From: Bacteroidales bacterium UBA1256
GTDB lineage: Bacteria > Bacteroidota > Bacteroidia > Bacteroidales > Paludibacteraceae
Reading direction: 5' to 3'
Length of the DNA: 14,860 nt
Assembly (NCBI GenBank): GCA_002308195.1
Contig: DBVU01000060.1
Coordinates: 21,307-36,166 of the forward strand
Shown here: positions 8,345 to 14,860 of the stretch, piece by piece
How positions within the stretch are numbered: the first letter of the stretch is position 1
How the letters are laid out: every line of letters starts with the position of its first letter
Notes under the pieces: model-generated
What the model was told of the DNA's origin: nothing
The model's database searches: none
Seen by the model: the letters and a program-made list of their open reading frames with translations, nothing else
Program-made: the position numbers and the translations under genes

Positions 8345-8827
8345 CTATATTTTTAAATCATATTTGACGTATTTAGGTTGGTCGTAGCGCCAGGTGTAGG
8401 TAACCAGTTGCGTTTCTTTGCGTTTACGGCCTTCCACAGCAACTTTTTCCTCTATATCAACAGAGAATGTATCCTCATCTACCGAAATTAACTGTCCGCG
8501 CAATTTCTTGCCATCGACGAGCAATTCAACATCATGGCCCAGATTCTTCAGGAACTGGATCTTGGATTTGAACGGTTCGGTCAGACTAACAGAACCAACC
8601 TCCAACGAATAATCGATTTCGCCTAAGCTTTTTGAGGCAGCCCATTGCTCAATCTTCTCTACCAAAAAGCGGTTGAGTTCTGCGCAGAAATCCACATCAA
8701 CTCCCGCGAGGCGATCAATCTCGACAAGAATATCGTCTTGGGCGGAGACAGAAAGCGTTATGAGCTGATAATCTGTGCCGGCGAGGCGCTCGTTGATCCA
8801 ATTTTGTAGGTCCTGTTGGTTTAGCAT
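8345..8827 (-). CDS. rimP: Ribosome maturation factor RimP
   Basis: 160 aa. RimP assists late assembly of the 30S subunit. The N-terminal half (to about residue 85) has the RimP alpha/beta pattern (LVEIDRLAGVDVDFCAELNR, where the family has an [ILV]-D-x-x-x-G-[IV]-[ST/D]-[LV]-[DE]-x-C motif). The C-terminal half (about 88-160) is an SH3-like barrel (FLKNLGHDVELLVDGKKLRG), ending in the Tyr-rich tail typical of Bacteroidota RimP (RYDQPKYVKYDLKI). The length matches the family. The position immediately upstream of nusA-infB is the conserved one. It is the first gene of the operon, with a good promoter and a leader hairpin upstream. Confidence 0.95.
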   Translation of the reverse strand: MLNQQDLQNWINERLAGTDYQLITLSVSAQDDILVEIDRLAGVDVDFCAELNRFLVEKIEQWAASKSLGEIDYSLEVGSVSLTEPFKSKIQFLKNLGHDVELLVDGKKLRGQLISVDEDTFSVDIEEKVAVEGRKRKETQLVTYTWRYDQPKYVKYDLKI

Positions 8828-8848
8828 AACGACACTATTTTATGCGAG

Positions 8849-8874
8849 CGAGGGAACCTTTTCGGGTCCCCTCG
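8849..8874 (-). promoter_or_regulatory. Leader hairpin in the rimP 5' UTR
   Basis: Minus-strand RNA reads CGAGGGGACC (8874-8865), loop CGAAAA, GGUUCCCUCG (8858-8849). It forms 10 consecutive pairs, one of them G-U; on the + strand the same position is an A/C mismatch, so the structure fits an RNA from the minus strand. It lies between the predicted transcription start (about 8883) and the rimP ATG. No U-tract follows, so it is not a standard terminator. It may set mRNA stability or respond to a regulator. Confidence 0.6.
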
Positions 8875-8889
8875 TTCAATTTCACGGTG

Positions 8890-8921
8890 CAAAAGTACAA
8901 ATAATTTTTGAGATACGCAAA
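8890..8921 (-). promoter_or_regulatory. Bacteroidota sigma-factor promoter of the rimP-nusA-infB operon
   Basis: The minus strand carries TTTG (8921-8918), exactly 20 nt, then TACTTTTG (8897-8890). This is a full match to the Bacteroidota primary-sigma consensus (-33 TTTG, -7 TAnnTTTG). The predicted start is around 8883, giving a 5' UTR of about 55 nt before rimP. The surroundings are AT-rich. Confidence 0.82.
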
Positions 8922-8965
8922 TATTTTTGCATTTTTTAGTCAAAAAACTTGTGCTTTTGTCTATT

Positions 8966-9490
8966 TTACGCGTTTTTACGGCGGCGATAGATGGTTAGCG
9001 CAGCATAACCGACAGCCAACAAAAGCAACCACCAACATGCATCGCCAATAGGCAGGACGTGCGGATCATCGGGATTAGGCGTTGGTGGCGGAGGGCCGAT
9101 GCCCTTGCGCGGCGTAGCAAAGCCTGCGCCGATATTGGCTACGGAAATATCCTGATAAGCGGACATACTAACAAAAGTATTGTAACTCTCGCTAACGGCG
9201 CCACAACCTGCTTGAGCAAGATTATGCGAAACCGCACTATGACGTTTCTTGCCAAACAAATCGTTGCTAAAGACTGTGCCTTGCATAGTAGCAACAGGTT
9301 GCTGAGCCACATGGCTGACACCTATATTGTTATTGCGCGCCTGTGCATGATCGAGCAGCACATTGTTGCTAACTTGTCCAATCTGTGCTCTTGGCATATC
9401 GCCCATGGTTGCCGGTCGCGTGATTTGCGCGCTAGCCGACCATAACATTCCAAAGGCGAGAAGGGCAAATATGAAAGTTCGTTTCATCAT
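8966..9490 (-). CDS. Small exported protein with PIGD / membrane helix / Arg-rich C-terminal anchor
   Basis: 174 aa, family not recognised. Signal peptide at 1-21 (Met-Met-Lys-Arg, hydrophobic core, ending SASA before QITRP). The body (22-129) is Ala/Asn/Gln/Ser-rich and looks small-domain or disordered. Residues 130-146 are a Pro-rich spacer (GPPPPTPNPDDPHVL). A short motif PIGD (147-150) then leads into a hydrophobic helix (151-168) and a basic end (RRRK, 169-172). This three-part ending resembles the sorting signals recognised by exosortase-type enzymes, and matches a common ending of small Bacteroidales surface proteins; it could equally be a plain membrane anchor. GAGGAA lies about 8 nt upstream of the first ATG; the second ATG (9487) is an alternative start. 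It starts 19 nt after the giant protein gene and is probably co-transcribed with it. No strong terminator follows. Confidence 0.75.
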   Translation of the reverse strand: MMKRTFIFALLAFGMLWSASAQITRPATMGDMPRAQIGQVSNNVLLDHAQARNNNIGVSHVAQQPVATMQGTVFSNDLFGKKRHSAVSHNLAQAGCGAVSESYNTFVSMSAYQDISVANIGAGFATPRKGIGPPPPTPNPDDPHVLPIGDACWWLLLLAVGYAALTIYRRRKNA

Positions 9491-9509
9491 CGTAGTTTCC
9501 TCGTCTGAT

Positions 9510-12500
9510 TTAGAATGTTATTTTCTGGATTTTAACCCCCGCAGTGGTTTGCATGTAGAAGATATACACCCCTGACTGTGGTAGGAGTAACGGATCGTCG
9601 AAGTCGCTCGTACGGCGGAGAACCAATCGTCCGTCAGCGGTATAAACCGAGAGCGAGAGGATTTGGTCGGAAGTGAGAACCGATTGCTCGTCGAAACCAG
9701 TAGGCACTTGGCGATTATCGCCTATGACGAAGCGGATAGCTGATTCGCGGTTGGAAGCGAAGAAATGGTAAGTACCACCATCCTCGATTGGCGTAACGAC
9801 ATCAGTAACCAAATCGCGTAGAACCAGTCCGTTCTCAGTAGTAGAGAAATGGAGCGTATATTCAGTATCTTCTCCTGCACGGAAAGCAATCTGTTTGCCC
9901 TCGAAGGCAGGCGACACATCGACTGCAAGATCCATATCGCCCGTGCGCGTCATGAGCTGCGGAGCATAATCTTCGCCTTCGAATTTATAGCCATCCCAGC
10001 CATTGTCGAACGCATTGGTTTGATCAGTATTCTCAAAGAGATAGAGTCTATCGCTGAAGCGATTGCCCGTTACATCAACAATAATACGCGGCATTTGAGA
10101 ATCGTTCTCATCGCCGTTTGCCATGCGTGGAGCGCGATTCGGGCGAGTGGACAATGCGCCGTGCTCGTCGTTACGAACGAGATTGTATCTCAACGTCATG
10201 CTAGTAGCAGACTCTGTGACCACATAGAAACCTTGCATAGGAGCAATGTAGCGGTTGTCTGCCAACATTGAGCCTGCGGACAAAATCGGCACAGCCACAT
10301 ATTGACCAGCACTAGTTGTCTCGGGTTGCGTAGCTTGATGGCCATCATTAATACCTGTGTTGAATAAGTAGATAGTCTGTTCTGCATCACCAAAGTCTGA
10401 TGCAATGAACTTCGTAATATTAATAGGAGCCATCCAACTATTGGCCAAGAAGTTCCATCCTTTATAGTTTGTACCACCACAAGTCAGGGAAATCGTCTGG
10501 TTAACCGAAGGAACGAGTGTGCCTTGGTTGGTAAATATCTTAGCTGAAGGATTAGTCAACGCGTATCCAACGAATGGAACAAGAGCTTCGGGTTTGTCTA
10601 CCCATTTCCAGTTCTCGCCAGCGTTACCAGTTTCGTTTTCATACCAACGGGCCATCTCTGAGCCGTAATAATGGTCAATTGCATGCGACACATCGCTAAA
10701 TGGCACACCCATGTATTGCCACGTAGCATCGGCACCGCCACCATAACCGGAACCGCGGCCATAGAATTCAATCGTGGCATGTGTGTTACTACCCTCATCG
10801 CCGTGTGCGAGAGCACCTTGGTTTGAAGCATTAGACTTGATAACCAGATCTTCTGCTGCAACGGCCAATAGAGTGTTATAATCGTTGCCTTGTACGGTGC
10901 TTACTCGTTGAACAACCTCTAAAGCTGCATTTGCATTGATGGTCAACGAACCATTATTGCCATTTCCTTTACAAAGTTTGGCATTCAAGGCGTGCGCATC
11001 TGCGATATTTACTGTACAAGGTCTAATAATGCGCGTTGCTTGATAATGAGAAGGAATCTCATGGTAAGTAGGAGCCCAGTTGAGCGGGTCACTCCACACA
11101 CCCGTACCATGGTTGTCATCGAATATCAAGTCGCGGCAACCTTTGATTTCTACGCTATACACGCACGGGTTCTCTCCATTGGTTGATTCACGGAACACCC
11201 CGACTCCCGTTGCGTGTGCTTCGTTCATCTTTAATACATCGTCTGCATCCAGAGTGTATGACACAATACCGCGATCCACAGGAGATACATTTACCAATAG
11301 CTGAGCATCAGCAGCTCCTGTTCCAAAGTAGAGTGTTAGTCCGTCCGTCGTACTACTGATGACACGCGAGTCATTTTCTGCCGTAATAGCCACATAGATG
11401 TGATCTCCCACGCGGAAATCGCCTTTTCGCAAAGTAGCAAAAACAATATCGGTACCATTCGCTTCTAGTTTATAACCTACTTCTTCATTACCATCATTAT
11501 CCACATCGAACGAAGCAGTTGTGGAACCGACAGAAACGATTGGTGTGCCTGCATATTCGTTACCATTGTAACCTTCGTAAGTATAGTTGGTTGTACCAGA
11601 ACCAGTCAAAACGACTTTGGAGATAGTTTGCGGTTCATCACAAGGCAATACCCAGTGCGCTTTTAGACGATAGTCGCATGCATCGCTTTCACACCCCTCA
11701 CTTCTAGCATAGTCACCATAGTAGTTACCGGTCAAATAAGGGAACAGACGTGTGGTGGAATTCTGATACCAACCTGCGAAGACGTAGCCATCTTTTCGTA
11801 CATCTGCAGGAAGCGGAGTCTGATCTTCTACTCTACCTGTATATTCGTACCAGTGAGTATATGGTTCCGGGTCGTAAATAGTACCACCGTTCGTCTGATA
11901 ATCCACATCAAATGTCGGGAAATAGACAGCTTCGATTGTACTCACATCCCCCGTAATCGTCGCAGGCAGATTTCTCCAGCAACGGAAGCGCCAATCGCAA
12001 CCATCTACATTGGGAGCCGATGGATCATCTTTAGGAATATCATACAATTTACCAGTGGTAACTAGTGGTGCAGTAATTGTCACACCGCCGATAGTCAGCA
12101 CATTGCCCGTCGAATCGACTGTTGCCCCAATCGTAATGCCGGTGGTTGTCACAACAGTTGGTTCAGATATTTCGCCATAAGCTCGTTTTGAATCACCGTC
12201 TTTTCCATACAGTGCTTGATTTGGCACCTTGGTATAGGAAACGCTCAAGCCCGCATGAGAGAATGTAAAGCTTTTCTCTTTAGGTTGCGAGTAACTATAA
12301 ACATTCCTTAAACGCAGAGTATAAACACCCGTTGGTACTGAATTTAGATTCCACAAAGCGTCATACGTTCTTTCTCCTGTAAACGGGCCGCTAAATTGTT
12401 GTGTTTCATAACTTGCAACCACATTTCTGCCAGCATCCAACAATTCTAATAATACTCTATGGCCATTAGGACATGAATATTCCTCAGTCACAATATAGTT

Positions 12501-14666
12501 ACCTGATACCGTTAGATTAACAATCCATTCCACCGAACGATCGAGGTTAGGATGATCTCCGTCACCTATATTAAAGTACTCGTCACTTGCGCCATACCAG
12601 GTCATGCCATCTGTATAGGTGTACACATTGCCTTTGTTAACAGTTCCCGGGATATCAACGATTGTTACAGCATCCCATTTTGCCCAATAAGTTTTATTAC
12701 CAGTATCGGTTGTGGAGATTTCGGTAACCGCACTTCCCGTGCAGCCAGCATTATCATACCATCCAGCGAAAATATAACTTCCGGATTTGGTCACATCAGT
12801 TGGAAGTGTCGCACCTACTCCGTAGGTATAGCTAGTTACATTTCCAGAGTTAATTGTTCCTCCGTTGGTATTCAATGTTACGGTATATGTTGCGGGAGTG
12901 AATGTTGCCTCGACTACTGCGTCCTCGGTCAGAATGAAATATGCTCGATTGGCAATAGGTGTGCCATTAACAGTCAATGTAGCAAGCGTATAGCCAGTTC
13001 CTTCTTCCGCAGTTACGTAACAGTAACATGTATGTGGAAGATCACGATTGCCTGTATTGAACGCCAAAGCTTCATTTGCAGGGCTAGTGTAATTAACCGT
13101 TAGCGTTCCGTATGATGGTGGGACAATAGAAACATTGTGTGTCCACATTCCAGGAACTGTAGAAAAAGAATAGAACTTACAATTGTCATTCTGAGAGTCT
13201 CCTCCTATGGTATAGTCATTTCCCGGGATAACAGTCCAGCCTCCAGAAGGAATTGGAGCGCCCTCGAAACGTACTGCCTCATTTGCAGCATAAGCATCTC
13301 CTGTCTTTGTTAGATAAATAGAGTTTCCATTACCACTCCAACAAGCATTGTTGGCCACATGCCAAGCATCAAAGCCAGTTAGAGAAGGAGTTGTAACATA
13401 AAACAAGTTATCCGTCCCTATTACTTTTGACATCTGAAATTTGTCATTGCTTGAACTAGTTCCTATACGATAGTGGATGTTATCTGCATTCCACTGGCGA
13501 ACATCATTTGCAAAGTACAGATTGTATCCTGCCGATTGATCTGAACCAGGATAAACCACACTCATCGTATAGGATGTCAATCCAGCATTGAAAGTCAAAT
13601 TGAATGTATATGTAGCAGCTTTCGTAGTGGTTAAACCACAATAATTATTGACACCTAATGTCCAATTCGTGCAGTTTCCACTATTCATTGTGCCACTATT
13701 TCCCCACCAATTGTTTTGGCCATCCGTTATCTTGAAATAATATGTATAACCCGCATAAGGCAAGTACACATTACACATCGCATGCGTTGCATCTACTTTG
13801 GCCAAATACAGGTTACAATAATCGCTTTGATTGTTATAGTACACATACAATTGAAGACATTTCAATTTGAACGCGGTATCCTTAGTTGTAGCACTAGCAG
13901 TAGTACATCCATCGCCTGTTGAGGCAATACAACGATATTGACCAACATCCTCCACGGTAGCATGTACTTTAGTATAAGTAGCATCCGTAGCCCCTGCGAT
14001 GTCAGCAAAAGCACTTCCTATATATTTTTGCCATTGGTAAGTAACTCCATTTGTAATAGGATTTCCCGTACCTGCGGATGAGTACGCCTGAGCAGTTAGT
14101 AAAATAGTTTCACCCGGGAAGAAATGATAAGCACCCGACACATCCACATGATTTGGCGCAGAACAAGGAACAATTTCAGCAGGAAGAGAAGTTGAAGCAC
14201 ATATAGCAGGATAGTTGTTGGAATTCATCGCGGTATTAGGATACCAAACTATCACATAGTAATGATCAGGAGACGGATCGACATAATACATTCCATTCGA
14301 ACTGCCACCTACACTTGCAATATCTGTACCATTAAAGCCCGGACTAGTAGCGACCGAAGTTGCAAGAATATTACCGCTAGTATGCGATCCCAAATTAAAC
14401 CAGAATTCCGGAGTTACAGTTGTTTCGTAGTATTCATAAAAGCCCTCAGCGCTAACCGTAAATTCTGCCCATGACCAACTAGTAGAGGCTGCATTAAGCC
14501 GATACTCGTTAGCATACGAAGTTAGGGAGCACAGGAGAAGGAGTGCGGAGGTTAAAAGGGTACGAAAAACGTGCATGTTGGAACGTGACTTGTCAGAACG
14601 TGACATAAGCATGTTAGAACGTGTTAAGTGAGTAAGACAATAAAAGTGAGTAAGATTTCGTTTCAT
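9510..14666 (-). CDS. Giant secreted surface protein with InlB-type repeats and type IX sorting domain
   Basis: Up to 1718 aa (1688 if the in-frame ATG at 14576 is used). Residues 31-52 form a clear signal peptide (MHVFRTLLTSALLLLCSLTS, ending SYA before NEY). Then: an Ig-like region at about 170-265 (GVTYQWQK...GQYRCIAS); beta-rich modules at 270-500; a bacterial-repeat-like module at about 515-592; an InlB/Listeria-Bacteroides repeat at about 592-664 (LNTNGGT...AGWYDN...AKWD); a carbohydrate-binding-like beta module at about 675-835; a second InlB repeat at about 917-1006 (YQTNGGT...FAGWYQN...HWV); and a Gly/Asn-rich beta region from about 1180 to 1412. The last ~70 residues carry VYTADGRLV, SGVYIFYM and KIQKITF, the pattern of the type IX (Por) secretion C-terminal domain. 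Probable surface-attached adhesin or glycan binder; no catalytic motif seen. First gene of a two-gene unit. Confidence 0.88.
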   Translation of the reverse strand: MKRNLTHFYCLTHLTRSNMLMSRSDKSRSNMHVFRTLLTSALLLLCSLTSYANEYRLNAASTSWSWAEFTVSAEGFYEYYETTVTPEFWFNLGSHTSGNILATSVATSPGFNGTDIASVGGSSNGMYYVDPSPDHYYVIVWYPNTAMNSNNYPAICASTSLPAEIVPCSAPNHVDVSGAYHFFPGETILLTAQAYSSAGTGNPITNGVTYQWQKYIGSAFADIAGATDATYTKVHATVEDVGQYRCIASTGDGCTTASATTKDTAFKLKCLQLYVYYNNQSDYCNLYLAKVDATHAMCNVYLPYAGYTYYFKITDGQNNWWGNSGTMNSGNCTNWTLGVNNYCGLTTTKAATYTFNLTFNAGLTSYTMSVVYPGSDQSAGYNLYFANDVRQWNADNIHYRIGTSSSNDKFQMSKVIGTDNLFYVTTPSLTGFDAWHVANNACWSGNGNSIYLTKTGDAYAANEAVRFEGAPIPSGGWTVIPGNDYTIGGDSQNDNCKFYSFSTVPGMWTHNVSIVPPSYGTLTVNYTSPANEALAFNTGNRDLPHTCYCYVTAEEGTGYTLATLTVNGTPIANRAYFILTEDAVVEATFTPATYTVTLNTNGGTINSGNVTSYTYGVGATLPTDVTKSGSYIFAGWYDNAGCTGSAVTEISTTDTGNKTYWAKWDAVTIVDIPGTVNKGNVYTYTDGMTWYGASDEYFNIGDGDHPNLDRSVEWIVNLTVSGNYIVTEEYSCPNGHRVLLELLDAGRNVVASYETQQFSGPFTGERTYDALWNLNSVPTGVYTLRLRNVYSYSQPKEKSFTFSHAGLSVSYTKVPNQALYGKDGDSKRAYGEISEPTVVTTTGITIGATVDSTGNVLTIGGVTITAPLVTTGKLYDIPKDDPSAPNVDGCDWRFRCWRNLPATITGDVSTIEAVYFPTFDVDYQTNGGTIYDPEPYTHWYEYTGRVEDQTPLPADVRKDGYVFAGWYQNSTTRLFPYLTGNYYGDYARSEGCESDACDYRLKAHWVLPCDEPQTISKVVLTGSGTTNYTYEGYNGNEYAGTPIVSVGSTTASFDVDNDGNEEVGYKLEANGTDIVFATLRKGDFRVGDHIYVAITAENDSRVISSTTDGLTLYFGTGAADAQLLVNVSPVDRGIVSYTLDADDVLKMNEAHATGVGVFRESTNGENPCVYSVEIKGCRDLIFDDNHGTGVWSDPLNWAPTYHEIPSHYQATRIIRPCTVNIADAHALNAKLCKGNGNNGSLTINANAALEVVQRVSTVQGNDYNTLLAVAAEDLVIKSNASNQGALAHGDEGSNTHATIEFYGRGSGYGGGADATWQYMGVPFSDVSHAIDHYYGSEMARWYENETGNAGENWKWVDKPEALVPFVGYALTNPSAKIFTNQGTLVPSVNQTISLTCGGTNYKGWNFLANSWMAPINITKFIASDFGDAEQTIYLFNTGINDGHQATQPETTSAGQYVAVPILSAGSMLADNRYIAPMQGFYVVTESATSMTLRYNLVRNDEHGALSTRPNRAPRMANGDENDSQMPRIIVDVTGNRFSDRLYLFENTDQTNAFDNGWDGYKFEGEDYAPQLMTRTGDMDLAVDVSPAFEGKQIAFRAGEDTEYTLHFSTTENGLVLRDLVTDVVTPIEDGGTYHFFASNRESAIRFVIGDNRQVPTGFDEQSVLTSDQILSLSVYTADGRLVLRRTSDFDDPLLLPQSGVYIFYMQTTAGVKIQKITF
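14574..14656 (-). repeat. Short degenerate direct repeats at the 5' end of the giant gene
   Basis: Two families are visible, quoted on the + strand. AAGTGAGTAAGA occurs exactly twice (14626-14637 and 14644-14655, offset 18). A CATGTTGGAACGTGAC-like unit occurs three times (14574-14589, 14589-14604, 14610-14625), differing at several positions. All offsets (15, 21, 18, 36) are multiples of three. If translation starts at 14666 they encode a repetitive N-terminal extension (LTH...LTH, RSNM...SRSDKSRSNM) before the hydrophobic core; if it starts at 14576 they are 5' UTR. Confidence 0.7.
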
Positions 14667-14707
14667 TGTATCCGGATGGGTTAAATGTTCGTATGGTTAA
14701 ATGTCGA

Positions 14708-14741
14708 TTTTTTGAGGGTTTCGAAACCCGTGTTTCAAAAA
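14708..14741 (-). promoter_or_regulatory. Palindromic hairpin in the leader of the giant gene
   Basis: A perfect 14-nt palindrome GGGTTTCGAAACCC (14716-14729) is flanked by TTTTTTGA (14708-14715) and TCAAAAA (14735-14741). These flanks pair with each other on the minus-strand RNA across a 5-nt one-sided bulge. It lies within the first ~35 nt after the predicted start. It could be a 5' stabilising hairpin, a regulator site or a weak terminator/attenuator. Confidence 0.6.
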
Positions 14742-14749
14742 TTTCGATG

Positions 14750-14781
14750 CAAAAGTACAACATTCTACACATTTTATAAAA
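14750..14781 (-). promoter_or_regulatory. Bacteroidota-type promoter of the giant-protein operon
   Basis: The minus strand has TACTTTTG (14757-14750), a perfect -7 TAnnTTTG box, inside the 12-nt context TGTACTTTTGCA shared with the rimP promoter. At the correct 20-nt distance the -33 box is TTTT instead of TTTG, in very AT-rich DNA. The predicted start is near 14743, giving a 5' UTR of about 77 nt (start 14666) or 167 nt (start 14576). Confidence 0.7.
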
Positions 14782-14809
14782 TAAAATAATATGTTTTTAA
14801 GAATATGGT

Positions 14810-14860
14810 TACTTTTGTTTCGATTTCGAAGTATCGTAATGTTTGAAATTGAACATTTCA
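14810..14860 (+). promoter_or_regulatory. Possible divergent promoter and first codons of a + strand gene
   Basis: TACTTTTG on the + strand at 14810-14817 matches the Bacteroidota -7 box; no TTTG is present at the -33 distance. An ATG at 14839 opens MFEIEHF and runs off the window. A 5' UTR of about 15 nt would be normal, but seven codons cannot establish a gene. Confidence 0.3.

Noticed and set aside
8922..8965. Terminator after the small exported protein gene
   Set aside because: Only a weak CAAAA/TTTTG pairing is visible, overlapping the A/T-rich promoter region; not enough to call one.

Overview
The window reads as a chromosomal segment of a Gram-negative member of the Bacteroidales (phylum Bacteroidota). 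Four things point there. The Bat (aerotolerance) genes are in the order used by that group. Two sites match the Bacteroidota sigma promoter (TTTG, about 20 nt, TAnnTTTG). A very large secreted protein ends in a type IX secretion (Por) C-terminal sorting domain. IF-2 carries a Bacteroidota-type N-terminus. Species cannot be named from the sequence. There is no tRNA, rRNA, CRISPR array, transposase or phage gene.

Left block, + strand (1-2776): the 3' end of a BatC-like TPR protein, then batD and batE, the last two overlapping by ATGA. The operon ends at a perfect 15-bp hairpin. This hairpin also serves the convergent operon on the minus strand, whose last stop codon lies on its edge.

Central block, - strand (8921 down to 2776): a consensus promoter and a hairpin leader precede rimP, then nusA, then infB, then a lipoprotein gene that starts 1 nt after the infB stop. 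The order rimP-nusA-infB is the classical transcription/translation operon: 30S maturation, elongation/antitermination and initiation. The lipoprotein (EF-hand-like loop, His/Tyr-rich middle, long Ser/Thr/Gln/Arg tail) is an unexpected passenger. Between rimP and nusA lies a spacer of about 154 nt whose RNA can form several stems, two of them mutually exclusive, plus an 11-codon ORF just ahead of nusA.

Right block, - strand (14790 down to 8966): a promoter with a palindromic leader hairpin, then a giant secreted or surface protein (up to 1718 aa: Ig-like region, two InlB/Listeria-Bacteroides repeats, a carbohydrate-binding-like region and a type IX sorting tail). A 174-aa exported protein follows 19 nt later; it ends in a Pro-rich spacer, a PIGD motif, a hydrophobic helix and an Arg/Lys tail. 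The two look co-transcribed and are probably a cell-surface pair. The rightmost ~40 bases may hold a divergent promoter and the first codons of a + strand gene.

Most plausible new biology: the switch-like rimP-nusA spacer, and the giant-protein/small-anchored-protein pair with its in-frame repeated N-terminal extension and palindromic leader.
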